A DNA stretch of 64,000 nt from Porphyridium purpureum (Eukaryota; Rhodophyta; Bangiophyceae; Porphyridiales; Porphyridiaceae): positions 2,294,001 to 2,358,000 of the forward strand of contig VRMN01000001.1 in assembly GCA_008690995.1 (NCBI GenBank), written 5' to 3'. The translations under genes and the position numbers were made by a program. Under the pieces are notes generated by a model that saw only the letters and a program-made list of their open reading frames with translations, had not been told where the DNA came from and did not search any database. This document shows positions 28,969 to 38,580 of this stretch, in pieces. How positions within the stretch are numbered: position 1 is the first letter of the stretch; every line of letters starts with the position of its first letter.

Positions 28969-31671
28969 ATGGCGTTTGGATATTGCTGGGCAACGAGAAT
29001 ACAGGTGAGTGTCGCAGCGCATCAGCGCTCCGTCGCCTCTTTGCAGAGAGGCGCGCGCGCACCCTTTGCAAACTGCGCGCGCAGAAGTGCGCCGGTACGA
29101 TGCGCCCGCTCGAGCAGGCACGCGCTGAGGACATCGGTCATCATGGCGCAAGCGACATCCAGTGAAAATAGCGCCAGCAAGAGAGGAATCAGCGCCAGCA
29201 GTGTGGTGGAGGCCGCCGTGATGGCGCAATTGTCCGCCATTGATGTGGAAAAGGACATTTCGTACGATACAGCGACGGATGTGCACGAGTCTGGCCCAGG
29301 CCGACTGGATGACCCTGCCACCAACCCTCTTTATTCGGTGTACGCGAATGGTGTTCGTGAGCAGCGTCGACAGGAGAGCTTGAAACAGCCGAACAAAGAC
29401 GCCCCGCCGCTACTGTACGATAAGCAACTCATGAAGCGATACTGGAAGGCACGCCCAGCAGAGCTGAATGCGCGCTGGCGTGTGTTCCTTGGGGTGGCAA
29501 CGCCGTTTTTCACCAAGTGCATTCGCGACTTTGCCGCAGGCAGACTGCTCAAGGATGACACGAACATCCGCGAAATCGCGAAAATGGCACGTGAAGGATT
29601 CGAGAGACTGGGGCCATCCTACGTGAAGCTGGGCCAGATTCTCTCTGTGCGCCCAGACATTATTCCGGAAGCCGCGCAGGACGAGCTTCAGCGATTACAA
29701 GATAACGTCAAACCCTTCGACACTCTTGACGCTTTTCAAGTCGTCGAGGAGGAGCTCGGACGTACGATTGACGAAGTATTCAGCGAGTTCTCTGGTGAGC
29801 CCGTGGCAGCCGCTTCACTTGCGCAAGTGTACAAAGCACGTCTGCGTTCCAATGGGAAGCTGGTTGCGGTCAAGGTGCAGCGTCCCGAGGCCTTGGGCAC
29901 GGTGAGCAAAGACCTGTACGTGCTCCAACGCGCGGTCCAAGTTTATCAGGGCATTGTGTCGCGCTGGACAGCTCAAGAAACGGACTATGTTGCCCTGCTG
30001 GACTCTTTCGCAGAGGGCTTCTACGCCGAGCTCGATTTTCTGAATGAAGCTCGCAACCAACTCATATTCCGAGAGACGATTCTGAAGCGGACGGAAGGGC
30101 GCGTATATGTGCCTCAAGTTTACCTCGAAATGAGCTCTAGAAGGCTGCTCATTTCTGAGTGGGTGGATGGAGTGAAGCTTTCGCAAGTCGCGGACGATGA
30201 AGTGCGTCCGTTGGTCGCCTTGGGTCAGCAATGCTTCTTGGAGCAGTTGCTGGAAGCGCCAGGCTATCTTCACGGTGACCCTCATGCGGGTAATATTCTC
30301 AAAGTGTTGGACGCAGATGCCCTGGAAAACCCAGGCCCGAACAAAGCGCAGCTGTGTCTCTTAGACTACGGTCTCGTGACTTCGATCCCGGAGCAGGACC
30401 GTCAAGTCATTGTTCGAGGCATTGTGCACTTGGCAAATCGTGATTGGGATGCTGTGGTACAAGACTTCATTGACCTGAAGATCCTTCCTGAGGGCCGCGT
30501 CGACCGCGCGCGGGTTGCCGCGGTCATCAAGAAAGTACTGACGCCGTACGTATTTGTCGGAGGTGGGGCGAAAGCATTCCTTCCGAACGGCATTAGTGTG
30601 AAGGAAGTATTCAATCCATCCTTTCAAGAACTGACGCGAGAATTGCGCAGCGCGGCGGTAGAAATCCCATTTCAGATTCCGCCCGACTTTGTACTGATTC
30701 TGCGGTCCATTTCTGTGTTGGAAGGGATCGCGCTTCGCGCTCAACCAGACTACAAGTTGATTTTATCAACGTATCCGTACGTTGCGAGGCGCTTGCTTCG
30801 TGACAGCGCAGACACAGACTCATTCCGCATGGCGCTCAACGAAATCTTGTACGGAAATACTGCCGATGAAATTGACTTGTCCTCTGGCACAAAGCCGAAG
30901 AAGCGCATCAACCCCCGCCGGCTAGTTGTGCTTTTGAACAATGCATTAGGCAAGGTGGCTGTGGCGAGTGGTACAGATGATGGCTCGTTCGTGGATGCCA
31001 TTCCGGAGGACGAGGCGTCTCTGTCCCAGCTTGTTGATTTGGTGCTTAGCGACCAGGCGATTGGTGTTCGCGATGCGCTGATCGAAGAACTAACCGTCGG
31101 AATCGACCTGGTTCTGCGACAACTCACGCGTAGAAGCTCGGAGTGGATATCGAGCACATTGCTCACGCCGCCTCGGCTTCCGGGTCCGCTCTCGTTCATG
31201 CCGCCACCTCCAGTCCCGGTTCCAAGAAAACTGATCGATGAGGCGTTAGCGCGGCTGGCGCCGCCCTTATCTCCTGAGGAGCAGATCTATGTGAACGATC
31301 TCGTCCTTCTTTCGTTTGATCTTCTGCAGATTCCGGGTGATCCTGAAGCCGCTCTCAACTCGCCTTTGGAGAGCTTGAACGTGCTTCGCGCCTTGGTCCA
31401 AAAATTGGGCGGTACCATGAGCACCAGCTATCCTAGTCGCAGAGGGAAGGATGGGAGGACAACTATGGCGTCCTCGGAAGCTGAGACCAACAATTTGATT
31501 CGAGAGCTGGCCCGCGCGCTGCTTCCGGCTGGTTTTGCTGGGAATTTACTGGGACCGCAGGAAGACTCTGCGCGTGCAGAGAGTCTGCGCATGCTCACTA
31601 GCAAGATAACATCCAATTTGGTCGACTTGCAGAGAACGCGTTTTCTCGGCGAGTCCACGGCGGTACAATAA
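28969..31671 (+). CDS. Plastid ABC1/ADCK atypical kinase (ABC1K)
   Basis: The ATG at 28969 gives 900 residues beginning MAFGYCWATRIQVSVAAHQR, a plastid leader. The ABC1 core spans about residues 200-520: SYVKLGQILSVRPDIIP (KxGQ motif, near 219), PVAAASLAQVYKA (Ala-rich loop, near 279), LVAVKVQRPE (catalytic Lys), FYAELDFLNEARN (ExD motif), YLHGDPHAGNIL (near 433) and CLLDYGLV (DFG as DYG, near 465). Family members in plastids regulate prenyl-lipid metabolism (plastoquinone, tocopherol) and sit in plastoglobules; tocopherol cyclase is encoded about 13 kb away. The long C-terminal part (550-900) is helical with a Pro-rich linker (PPPPVPVPRK). The stop codon lies inside an AATAAA signal. Confidence 0.95.
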   Translation: MAFGYCWATRIQVSVAAHQRSVASLQRGARAPFANCARRSAPVRCARSSRHALRTSVIMAQATSSENSASKRGISASSVVEAAVMAQLSAIDVEKDISYDTATDVHESGPGRLDDPATNPLYSVYANGVREQRRQESLKQPNKDAPPLLYDKQLMKRYWKARPAELNARWRVFLGVATPFFTKCIRDFAAGRLLKDDTNIREIAKMAREGFERLGPSYVKLGQILSVRPDIIPEAAQDELQRLQDNVKPFDTLDAFQVVEEELGRTIDEVFSEFSGEPVAAASLAQVYKARLRSNGKLVAVKVQRPEALGTVSKDLYVLQRAVQVYQGIVSRWTAQETDYVALLDSFAEGFYAELDFLNEARNQLIFRETILKRTEGRVYVPQVYLEMSSRRLLISEWVDGVKLSQVADDEVRPLVALGQQCFLEQLLEAPGYLHGDPHAGNILKVLDADALENPGPNKAQLCLLDYGLVTSIPEQDRQVIVRGIVHLANRDWDAVVQDFIDLKILPEGRVDRARVAAVIKKVLTPYVFVGGGAKAFLPNGISVKEVFNPSFQELTRELRSAAVEIPFQIPPDFVLILRSISVLEGIALRAQPDYKLILSTYPYVARRLLRDSADTDSFRMALNEILYGNTADEIDLSSGTKPKKRINPRRLVVLLNNALGKVAVASGTDDGSFVDAIPEDEASLSQLVDLVLSDQAIGVRDALIEELTVGIDLVLRQLTRRSSEWISSTLLTPPRLPGPLSFMPPPPVPVPRKLIDEALARLAPPLSPEEQIYVNDLVLLSFDLLQIPGDPEAALNSPLESLNVLRALVQKLGGTMSTSYPSRRGKDGRTTMASSEAETNNLIRELARALLPAGFAGNLLGPQEDSARAESLRMLTSKITSNLVDLQRTRFLGESTAVQ

Positions 31672-31672
31672 A
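31667..31672 (+). terminator. AATAAA overlapping the ABC1K stop codon
   Basis: AATAAA at 31667-31672 contains the TAA stop (31669-31671). Only 38 bp separate this stop from that of the convergent PsbP-like gene, so the 3' UTRs are either very short or overlap. Confidence 0.4.
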
Positions 31673-31709
31673 GAAGGAGCCTTCGCGCAACTTTGACAAG
31701 GACAGCAAT

Positions 31710-32585
31710 TTACTGCAGACGGAAGCTTGACGCAATGGTTCGGCATGCTTCTCCGAGCTCATCCCAGAGCGCCTGCTTCGTGACCACCGTGAGTGTGTAA
31801 ACGGTCTGGCGCGGCTCACTGAAAGCAACCACTGCCACATTGTGAGCCTCGAAAGGCCGTGCCTCCTTTCCGCTAAAGCCGCGCACTGTAAACTCGATAA
31901 CGTACGCGCCATCCTGCGGTCGCATCGTGGCACTCGACAGCGAGGCTTTCTTGCCCGAGTTTGGCGGTGCAATCTGGTTGTCCAGCAGCCACTGGCCCGC
32001 ATACTCTGGTGTCCCAAGCGTGCGCTCCATGCTGAAACCTGGTAGCACTTTTGTTTGAATCACGCTAACGTTTGTGCTGCCATCGACGCTACCCGGGGGT
32101 CCGAACGCGGCAGAAGGAACAATGCCTATCTTCTTGGCCTTGTCACGCATCGAGTAGTCGAGCTGCCTCGCCTTGGACGATTGCGTGAAAAGATACACGG
32201 CTTGGTCCTCCACCCAGTCTTTCGGATACACAAACTCAAACTCATTGTCCGGTGCCACGAAGCGCTTGTACCCGCGGTAGGCGTAGATCTGGTCGACTTT
32301 CAACTTCTCCACAACAGCAGGCGGGAAAAGCGACAGCAGCAGCGAGGTCAAATTCAAGAAGTTCCCGCCGAACGTGAAAAGAACGGCCAGCGCTGACGCG
32401 GCGAGCAATCTCCGCCGAGAGATGACACGCCGGCGGAGCTCACCTTGCAGCTCATCTGGATTCTGCAGCAGCCATTGATACAATCCGCCACGACTACGCT
32501 GCTCACTGTTCTGACTTTCATCATCTCGCGGGCTCGCCTGCTTTACAGCTTGAGATCGAGACCTAGCCAGACACGGAAAAGCCAT
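31710..32585 (-). CDS. PsbP-like thylakoid lumen protein
   Basis: The frame opens at an ATG at 32807, but that codon sits inside a promoter inverted repeat. I prefer the ATG at 32585 (291 residues, MAFPCLARSRSQ...), which has the Phe-containing plastid leader. Residues 57-59 are a twin-arginine (SRRRLLAASALAVLF) followed by a hydrophobic core, a TAT-type lumen-targeting signal. The mature part starts the PsbP fold at YKRFVAPDNEFEFVYPKDWVED and continues with NVSVIQTKVLP, LGTPEYAGQWLLDN, YVIEFTVRGF, TVYTLTVVTKQALWDELGE and ASSFRL. PsbP-domain proteins aid photosystem assembly or oxygen-evolving function. Convergent with ABC1K, divergent from the next gene. Confidence 0.88.
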   Translation of the reverse strand: MAFPCLARSRSQAVKQASPRDDESQNSEQRSRGGLYQWLLQNPDELQGELRRRVISRRRLLAASALAVLFTFGGNFLNLTSLLLSLFPPAVVEKLKVDQIYAYRGYKRFVAPDNEFEFVYPKDWVEDQAVYLFTQSSKARQLDYSMRDKAKKIGIVPSAAFGPPGSVDGSTNVSVIQTKVLPGFSMERTLGTPEYAGQWLLDNQIAPPNSGKKASLSSATMRPQDGAYVIEFTVRGFSGKEARPFEAHNVAVVAFSEPRQTVYTLTVVTKQALWDELGEACRTIASSFRLQ

Positions 32586-32780
32586 ATTCCGATTCCACCG
32601 ACAAGCATTCTCTGCGTGACGGCCATGGGCGCTGACGCTCGGCAGAGGACGACAGAATCCTGGAATCATCTTCCTGAGCTTGCTTTCGTGCGCATGCCAG
32701 TCGCCACACCTGGAATCAAATGTCGCACGTGAAGACTTGCAGCAGCTTGAGCCAAAGCACGTGCCGATGCCCAGATTCGA

Positions 32781-32829
32781 GTACAGTATCGATGTACAGT
32801 TCCGCATTTAACTGTACATCGCGGTACAG
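32781..32829. promoter_or_regulatory. Cluster of four GTAC boxes with an 11-bp-arm inverted repeat
   Basis: GTACAG at 32781 and 32794, CTGTAC at 32812 and GTACAG at 32824, all within 49 bp. The middle two lie in a perfect inverted repeat, GATGTACAGTT at 32791-32801 and its complement at 32810-32820, with an 8-bp spacer. It sits between the divergent PsbP-like gene and the plastid membrane-protein gene. Confidence 0.7.
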
Positions 32830-32917
32830 CTGTTCCACGTGAGCTCGGCGTGCGCGGTGGTCGTGGGAGGCGGTAACGTGGTGTGGCGCACGGAAAGAGA
32901 GAGGCAACGAAGCTGCG

Positions 32918-34135
32918 ATGGCGTTTGTCGGAGTGGGATGCGGCGCGGTGAGGCCGCAGCCGTGTTACTCTGTGCGAGCGGCGGAACGGACATGCGCGAT
33001 TGTCGTGCCGGTTCCCGCGAAAACAAGAAGGGTGTCAGTTGTTTGTTTGGCAAGGAAGCAAGACGACGAAGACGCACAGTCCATGTTTCGAGGGCCACTG
33101 GCCCCGTCGAGCTACAGTGAGGACGCGAAGCAGGATGCAAAAGACAGACTGGACCGGACGAGGGAGGATTCGGCTGGCTCAGAATCATTGTTGCTCCCAG
33201 AAGATGAGCCGGTCTTCGAGCTCCAGGACAAAGGTCTTGAAGCCATGCTCACCAGCGCCGAGTCTCGACGAGAGCTGCGTCGTGCTCGGCGCGAGTCGCG
33301 GCGTGCAAAGACCGCAAAGAGCGAGGACGGGAGCAGGTCCGCCACGTCAGAGGACCCGGACAGTGAGAGCCCAAACGACAATGCGACAGACGACGAGGAG
33401 CTCAGGGGCCAAGACGTGGTTCTGTCCCCGGAAGAAGCCGACGATCCTGTGAAACGGCTTACGCGCAGGTTTAAGATGTCGCGCGACGAGCTCATGATGA
33501 AAGTGGAGGCGGACCCGGACTTTATGTTTCAGGCAGAGATCGCGAAGGATGATACCTACGATATGACCGCCGCAATTATTGGCGCTGGGCAGCCGCGCGA
33601 AGTGGGTGGTGGCAATACGGTGTACATTTTACCCTACCTGCAAAACGGGCATTTGATTGGACTGCTGACAATTCTGCTGATGACCTTTGCTTACAATCCG
33701 GGGCTCCCGCTGACCAACTTGCCGGACGAGTTCCGAGGCGCGCTCGCGCGTGGATTACTCGTCACCTTTGTGGTGAACAGCTGTCTGGTCTTGGCAGTAC
33801 CGCGCGAGGCCGCACTCCGCAGGCAGCCCACCGCCTTTTGGGCGCTAAAGGTGTTCTTGCTGGGCGGCTTGGCGCTCAACGAACTGCAGACCAACATTCG
33901 ACCTGTGAAGCAAACGAACTTTATTTCGGGGGCAGACAAAAACAAGTTGCAGAAGGCGCTGAAGTCCAGAGATTTGCCGACGATGCCAGCTGACGTGTCT
34001 TCGTCTTTACCCTTATCTCCGCCAGCTGCGCAACCTCTAAAAGAGAAACAGTCGGATCAGACACCGTCGCTGCCAGCGAGCAAGGCGAAAAACAACTCCA
34101 AACAGCAACGTAAGAGGAAGTCGAAGAAGGGATAG
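32918..34135 (+). CDS. Plastid membrane protein of unknown function
   Basis: The ATG at 32918 gives 405 residues starting MAFVGVGCGAVRPQPCYSVR, a plastid leader. Residues about 50-200 are acidic and disordered, with a basic RRELRRARRESRRAK patch. Three hydrophobic segments follow: YLQNGHLIGLLTILLMTFAY (about 235-255), ALARGLLVTFVVNSCLVLAV (about 272-292) and FWALKVFLLGGLALNEL (about 305-322). The tail is Lys/Ser/Pro-rich and ends in a basic run. Its domain layout recalls small thylakoid assembly proteins, but I recognise no specific family. It shares its promoter with the PsbP-like gene, which suggests co-expression. Confidence 0.75.
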   Translation: MAFVGVGCGAVRPQPCYSVRAAERTCAIVVPVPAKTRRVSVVCLARKQDDEDAQSMFRGPLAPSSYSEDAKQDAKDRLDRTREDSAGSESLLLPEDEPVFELQDKGLEAMLTSAESRRELRRARRESRRAKTAKSEDGSRSATSEDPDSESPNDNATDDEELRGQDVVLSPEEADDPVKRLTRRFKMSRDELMMKVEADPDFMFQAEIAKDDTYDMTAAIIGAGQPREVGGGNTVYILPYLQNGHLIGLLTILLMTFAYNPGLPLTNLPDEFRGALARGLLVTFVVNSCLVLAVPREAALRRQPTAFWALKVFLLGGLALNELQTNIRPVKQTNFISGADKNKLQKALKSRDLPTMPADVSSSLPLSPPAAQPLKEKQSDQTPSLPASKAKNNSKQQRKRKSKKG

Positions 34136-34374
34136 ACGAAAATTAAATGAAACAACGCGCCTTGGCTTCTGTGATGGTTGACCAAAGCTGCTTCTCTCTA
34201 TCTCTCACCGAGCCAAATTGGTTAAAATGATGCTCTGGACTCAAAAATCCAAAACGTGATAAAGAATCACGCGGCATCAATCAAATTTAGCGAGCAAAGA
34301 AGCTCGGTTTCCACCTAGGGTGCGAACGTAAGCGCTGCGGCCACGCAGAGATGTTGCGCGTTTATCTCATGCAC
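34136..34374. other. Intergenic
   Basis: 3' region of the membrane-protein gene. AT-rich, no feature recognised. Confidence 0.4.
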
Positions 34375-34978
34375 TTAAGATCTCCCAAATATATCCAGGG
34401 CGAATACTATGAGACTCTCGCTCGTCATCAAATCGCTGGCAGATCCATTTGAAGAGCCCGCCAGGACCAGGCCAGTATCCAACCATTTGACATCGTGTAC
34501 TTGCATGTCAAGGGCAGCCAAAATGTCTTCTACGACTATCTCCATCTCCGGCTCTACTGCTGCGTGCGTGATTTCTGATTGATAGACGGACCAATTGGCG
34601 TCCATCGCGAACGTTCTCGCACATTCAGGCACCGCGCGGATATCGACGGAGAAGAACCAGATGAGCAGCAAAAGGTGGATGATTTGAGCTTGGCGTGATG
34701 TTCGAGCGCGTGAAGCCAATATTTTGCTCTGTGCGGCTTGACGAAACAAGTCATCCAATGCCGCGACTCTTCCGCCCTCAACCTTTTCGCTCTCCCACAT
34801 GGATCATCCCAGTTTTCAGAGAGAAAGATGACCGAATCGAAAACGGCTTTGTGTGTAGAATCACTCACCGTGCAAAAAGATGAACATACGAAACAATGTT
34901 CGAAATGACGCAAATGCTTGGTCTAGAATCCGGCATTTGTTGCTCAAAGCTACGCGCCTCGCTGTTCATCAATCTCAT
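34375..34978 (-). CDS. Possible two-exon gene, unknown protein
   Basis: Exon 2 (34375-34789) has a frame containing TSRQAQIIHLLLLIWFFSVD and ITHAAVEPEMEIVVEDILAA. Exon 1 (about 34869-34978 from an ATG at 34978) ends in SNIVSYVHLFAR at a strong donor, CG then GTGAGT at 34868. Removing 34790-34868 (79 bp, AG acceptor at 34791-34790) joins the two in frame. The acceptor lacks a clear pyrimidine tract and the protein matches no family I know. It would lie downstream of mTERF on the same strand. An unspliced 141-residue version from ATG 34800 is the alternative. Confidence 0.35.
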
Positions 34979-35155
34979 CAGTTCCTCGCGGGATTTCCGA
35001 AAATGAGGCTTTTGCAATGCACCGCTAGTGGCATGTGTGAGAAGTCTGGGACCATGAGAGTATGCACTTCCCCTTTCCTCGATACGAATATACGAGAACA
35101 AAGCCAAAAGTCACTACCACGGGTAGATCAACGCGAAGGGGCCGGGTCCGATTTT

Positions 35156-37009
35156 TCACGAGAGCGGCGTCGTGCTCGCATCTTCTGCTTCGCAACTACG
35201 TGCTTGGAAGCGGACATATCGAGCGAGACTTGTGCCCGCATACTTTTTGCAAAAGTCGAGATCATTCGGGAAGCACAGTGCGTTCATAGTCACGCGCTTC
35301 CGCAGTCCCAGGCTTAACAAAAACTTCCAACGGGGCATGAGCCGTTTCTGAATGCTGTAGTTGAGCAAGCTTGGGTACTTCAGGACGAAGGCGACCATGT
35401 CATGCTCGTTCACAAGTTTCGCATCGTCGCGAAAAAATGAGAGCTTGGGAAGCACGTTAGTCTCCCAACTCACAGCAAGCGCACTGGGATTCTTGCTGAT
35501 GAGCAGTGCCACATCTCGGGTTGAAAAGCCAAGACTGCGCCAGTTTCCTACGCGCTCTTGTAATGTTGCCAGCGAAAGACTCATGAGCGCTGGCTGCCGC
35601 GCAAACGCGCGCACTGACTGAGCTTTCGTGAGACCAAGGACCTCCTCGAAGAACTTGCGCCTGGGTTCCAGATTGGCCTCAATGTTCAACCCAAACACAA
35701 AAGGCGAGCTCTGGCATAGTGCCAAAATTTGCTTTTCGCTCATCCCAAGTTCACTCTTTAGGTAGGTGACCTTGGGTTGTAAGCTCTTCGATATACTGCA
35801 CGCTAGAATGAAAGGATGCCGTACTACAAGCGCAGCAAGCCTCTCCGGTGGCACGCCCAGTTCCAGAAAGAAATGAATCTTAGACTCGAGTCGAGCGGCG
35901 CTCAAACACAGCAAAGTTGGGTATGCCATCAAAACTTTTCCTACATCAGATGAAGGCAAATTTAGCTGCTTCATACATACATCGCAAAACTCTTGCAACC
36001 GTGCTGTTAAATCCCGGCTTAGCAGAAATGGAACCCGCTCAACAACTTTCCCGTATGCTGCTGGTTGACAACCAAAGACGCCGGTGAAAAAGACAAAGTT
36101 TTCCCGCTTCCATTCTGTTTGTGTGACAATGTCTTTGTACTGCTTGGCCATACGATAGGCCTGTGCCTTGCTCAAAATACCTTCTCCGAGCAATTTTTCA
36201 AGAGTCGTTCCCTTTCGTACGGCAATTTTCTTCGAGTTTCCTGCCGCGCGCTGCAACAATGCAACTTTCGATGACACGGCATCGGGTTTACGCTTCTGAT
36301 GAAATCCGTTCGAAAGGTAGCGAGCACGCGCTTGCGCCGCATCGCGATTTTCGAGCATGAGTGCATTGTTCTCAGAATCAACAGCGACTTCCATTTTCTG
36401 TGGCTTCCTTCCCGCACCGTGTTGCACAGCTGGATGCGTCAATGGTCCACGAGACGCCATGACCGCGGCGCTTCGAACATCGTCTCTGCGCGTGCCTTTG
36501 ACATCCGTCAGCCTCTGCGAGGCTTTCGTGGGTAACCGTGAGGATGTTCCCGCTGTATTCACTTGCTTCGACTTTTTCAAGCTTTCGAGACCTACACTGA
36601 CGAGCACGTCGACTGCTGGTGACGGGAGTGCCGCCTGCGGCATATTTTTGTGTGATTTCCGCACGGCGAGTGTGGCTGTGATCGCAGGCATTGGCGTCGC
36701 GCTCGACGTTTTCAATGCCTCACCGACGCTCCGACTATCCACCGCTGGACTTCCAAGCGCAACTGCACACACCACAGACAGCCTGGTGCACGGCATGGCG
36801 GCGGCATCGCGCGGGCCCCGCACGCGAACAGCGGACGTGGAGCTGCTGCTGCAAGACGCAACACCGCATGGCACGCAAACATACGCACATGCCGCGCCAC
36901 GCGCTTCACCGTGCTGCGGCATCGACGCAGGAGCCTGGCTGGACGCCATGGCGTCCTCGACCAATGCGTCCGTGTCTGTGGACGTCAGAAAGCGGGCGGC
37001 ATCCCTCAT
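35156..37009 (-). CDS. mTERF-domain protein
   Basis: The ATG at 37009 gives 617 residues. The N-terminal half is Ala/Ser-rich and unstructured, as expected for an organelle precursor, but the presequence type is not clear. From about residue 290 to 580 come repeated two- to three-helix mTERF motifs with the signature Pro-x-Leu pattern: VLMAYPTLLCLSAARLESKI, FFLELGVPPERLAALVVRHP, LKSELGMSEKQILALCQSSP, FFEEVLGLTKAQSVRAFARQP, WRSLGFSTRDVALLISKNP, VAFVLKYPSLLNYSIQKRL. mTERF proteins bind organelle nucleic acid and control transcription, splicing or ribosome assembly in mitochondria or plastids. A DNA transposon starts only 23 bp upstream of the ATG. Confidence 0.93.
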   Translation of the reverse strand: MRDAARFLTSTDTDALVEDAMASSQAPASMPQHGEARGAACAYVCVPCGVASCSSSSTSAVRVRGPRDAAAMPCTRLSVVCAVALGSPAVDSRSVGEALKTSSATPMPAITATLAVRKSHKNMPQAALPSPAVDVLVSVGLESLKKSKQVNTAGTSSRLPTKASQRLTDVKGTRRDDVRSAAVMASRGPLTHPAVQHGAGRKPQKMEVAVDSENNALMLENRDAAQARARYLSNGFHQKRKPDAVSSKVALLQRAAGNSKKIAVRKGTTLEKLLGEGILSKAQAYRMAKQYKDIVTQTEWKRENFVFFTGVFGCQPAAYGKVVERVPFLLSRDLTARLQEFCDVCMKQLNLPSSDVGKVLMAYPTLLCLSAARLESKIHFFLELGVPPERLAALVVRHPFILACSISKSLQPKVTYLKSELGMSEKQILALCQSSPFVFGLNIEANLEPRRKFFEEVLGLTKAQSVRAFARQPALMSLSLATLQERVGNWRSLGFSTRDVALLISKNPSALAVSWETNVLPKLSFFRDDAKLVNEHDMVAFVLKYPSLLNYSIQKRLMPRWKFLLSLGLRKRVTMNALCFPNDLDFCKKYAGTSLARYVRFQARSCEAEDASTTPLS

Positions 37010-37031
37010 TCCCCTTGTCACCCACCATATA

Positions 37032-38580
37032 CAGTCCTGGCCAAGTTAGTTGTCCCACAGGATTAAATGAAGTTTTTTGTGAATAACTCGGCTTTTCGAC
37101 TAGGTTGTCGTCTGTTTTGATGGCACGAAAAGAATCAGCGGCACGGAAAATGGGTAGGGGCGTCCAAAGGTATCGTAGAACAAAACGACAGGTGTGAGAA
37201 GTGCCGAAAAAGAGAAAAATAATAAAACAGGTTGATGAGGACGAACACGCTTATGAGAAGAGATTTAACTGTAGTAACGAAACTAGTACTTGGTTTGACG
37301 GCCACCGGCGTCGATGCAAGCTTGCAGGCGACGGGGCATGCTCTCGAAAAGTGCCTCAACATATTTTGGCGCTTCCGTTCGCCAGCAGTCATAGATAACT
37401 GGAAGCATGTCATCGAGGCGCATAAACTGGCGTCCTTGCCAATGCACACGGCGAGAAACGATCGCCCACAGATTCTCAACTGGATTCAAGTCCGGCGACC
37501 GCGCTAGCCGATCAAGTAGTGCGATTCCAACCGTGTCAAACAGCTCGCGCGTGCTCAGCGCTGCATGTCCGGGCGCATTATCTTGCTGAAATATGAATGG
37601 ACAATCCGGCTGATCAAGGCGCCAAGGCAGTTCCAGTGCCCAGGGCATTATGACGTTCAGCATAACCTGCCGATATCGCTCGGCATTCAGCGAGCCTTGA
37701 ACACGATGCAACGTACTCAGTCCGTACCACGACATGGCACCCCAAAACATTGCGGATCCTCCGCCACTATGGCGACGCATGGTTGGCGCGGGCTCAGGGC
37801 CTCGCGTTCGCTGATAAGTCTTGTTGTACCCGTGTGGCCCGTCCAGCCGAAAGATCTTTTCATCCGAGAAGATGACATTCTTCCAAAACGATAGCGGCTT
37901 GTGAACGTATTCTCGAGCAAATGCAAGCCGCTTGACTCGGTTCTTTTCCGAAATGAAGAACTTTCGCCTCTGCGCGATAATACGAACCTCTGGTGATCTC
38001 TGCAGGATACGACGAACAGTTCTCGCACTGCACGCAAGCTGCAGCTCCGTCACTGCCTGTGCAGACGTCAACCTATCCGTAATGACGTGCCGAATCAGGC
38101 GACGCTCCAATTTCGGCGATATTGTCCGTGCCGGTCCGGGCTTCTTGAAAACCCTCTTCTTGCCTCGATTCTTCAGAAATCGCTCCACAGTCTTGTACGA
38201 TGGTCGAGTCTTGTCTGGTCGCGGACGAAGACGTGCTGCAATGGCCTGCGGCGTCAGACAGAGCCGGTGCAGAGCGTCAATCTGCCCTTTCTCGAAGTCG
38301 GAGAGCCGTGGTGCCATGTTTCCGATGCTTGCGGTTGCTGGACTTGGTCGCGATCGTATGCCCGAGTGCAGTAGATGCGTTAGTCTTCTTTCACATGTCT
38401 TGAACCCCTTCATGGCCTCATGGGGTCCCGCAAAAGCGCGCGCTTACCTCTGACATGGTGAACAAAAATATGTTAAAAAAGGTATAAACATTGATTTCAT
38501 ATGAAAACGCTCGTTTTTACTATAAAACTGGAGTTCAGACCTTGAAATTGCACCTGGGACAACCATCTTGGCCAGGAGTG
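37032..38580 (-). mobile_element. Tc1/mariner DNA transposon, complete, DD34E
   Basis: The 1549-bp element has terminal inverted repeats of about 28 bp: left CAGTCCTGGCCAAG at 37032 and right end reading CACTCCTGGCCAAG inward from 38580; both then carry GTTGTCCCA. TA dinucleotides flank it at 37030-37031 and 38581-38582, the target duplication of this superfamily. It holds one intact transposase frame. Intact ends and an open frame point to recent activity. It lies directly 5' of the mTERF start codon, with the transposase on the same strand as mTERF. Confidence 0.92.
37283..38413 (-). CDS. Tc1/mariner transposase (DD34E)
   Basis: The longest version starts at ATG 38413 (376 residues); the ATG at 38317 (MAPRLSDFEKGQID) is the more natural start and gives 344 residues, the usual Tc1/mariner length. 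The N-terminal part is a bipartite helix-turn-helix (LSDFEKGQIDALHRLCLTPQ and TSAQAVTELQLACSARTVRR). The catalytic core shows FSDEKIF (first Asp), FQQDNAPGHAALST (second Asp) and SPDLNPVENLW (Glu), with 34 residues between the second Asp and the Glu. All three acids are present, and the frame has no break, so the enzyme could be active. Confidence 0.95.
   Translation of the reverse strand: MKGFKTCERRLTHLLHSGIRSRPSPATASIGNMAPRLSDFEKGQIDALHRLCLTPQAIAARLRPRPDKTRPSYKTVERFLKNRGKKRVFKKPGPARTISPKLERRLIRHVITDRLTSAQAVTELQLACSARTVRRILQRSPEVRIIAQRRKFFISEKNRVKRLAFAREYVHKPLSFWKNVIFSDEKIFRLDGPHGYNKTYQRTRGPEPAPTMRRHSGGGSAMFWGAMSWYGLSTLHRVQGSLNAERYRQVMLNVIMPWALELPWRLDQPDCPFIFQQDNAPGHAALSTRELFDTVGIALLDRLARSPDLNPVENLWAIVSRRVHWQGRQFMRLDDMLPVIYDCWRTEAPKYVEALFESMPRRLQACIDAGGRQTKY

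Noticed and set aside
32586-32807. Extended PsbP-like start at ATG 32807
   Set aside because: That ATG lies in the inverted repeat of the divergent promoter, and an internal MAF plastid leader at 32585 is more plausible, though a start at 32669 cannot be excluded.
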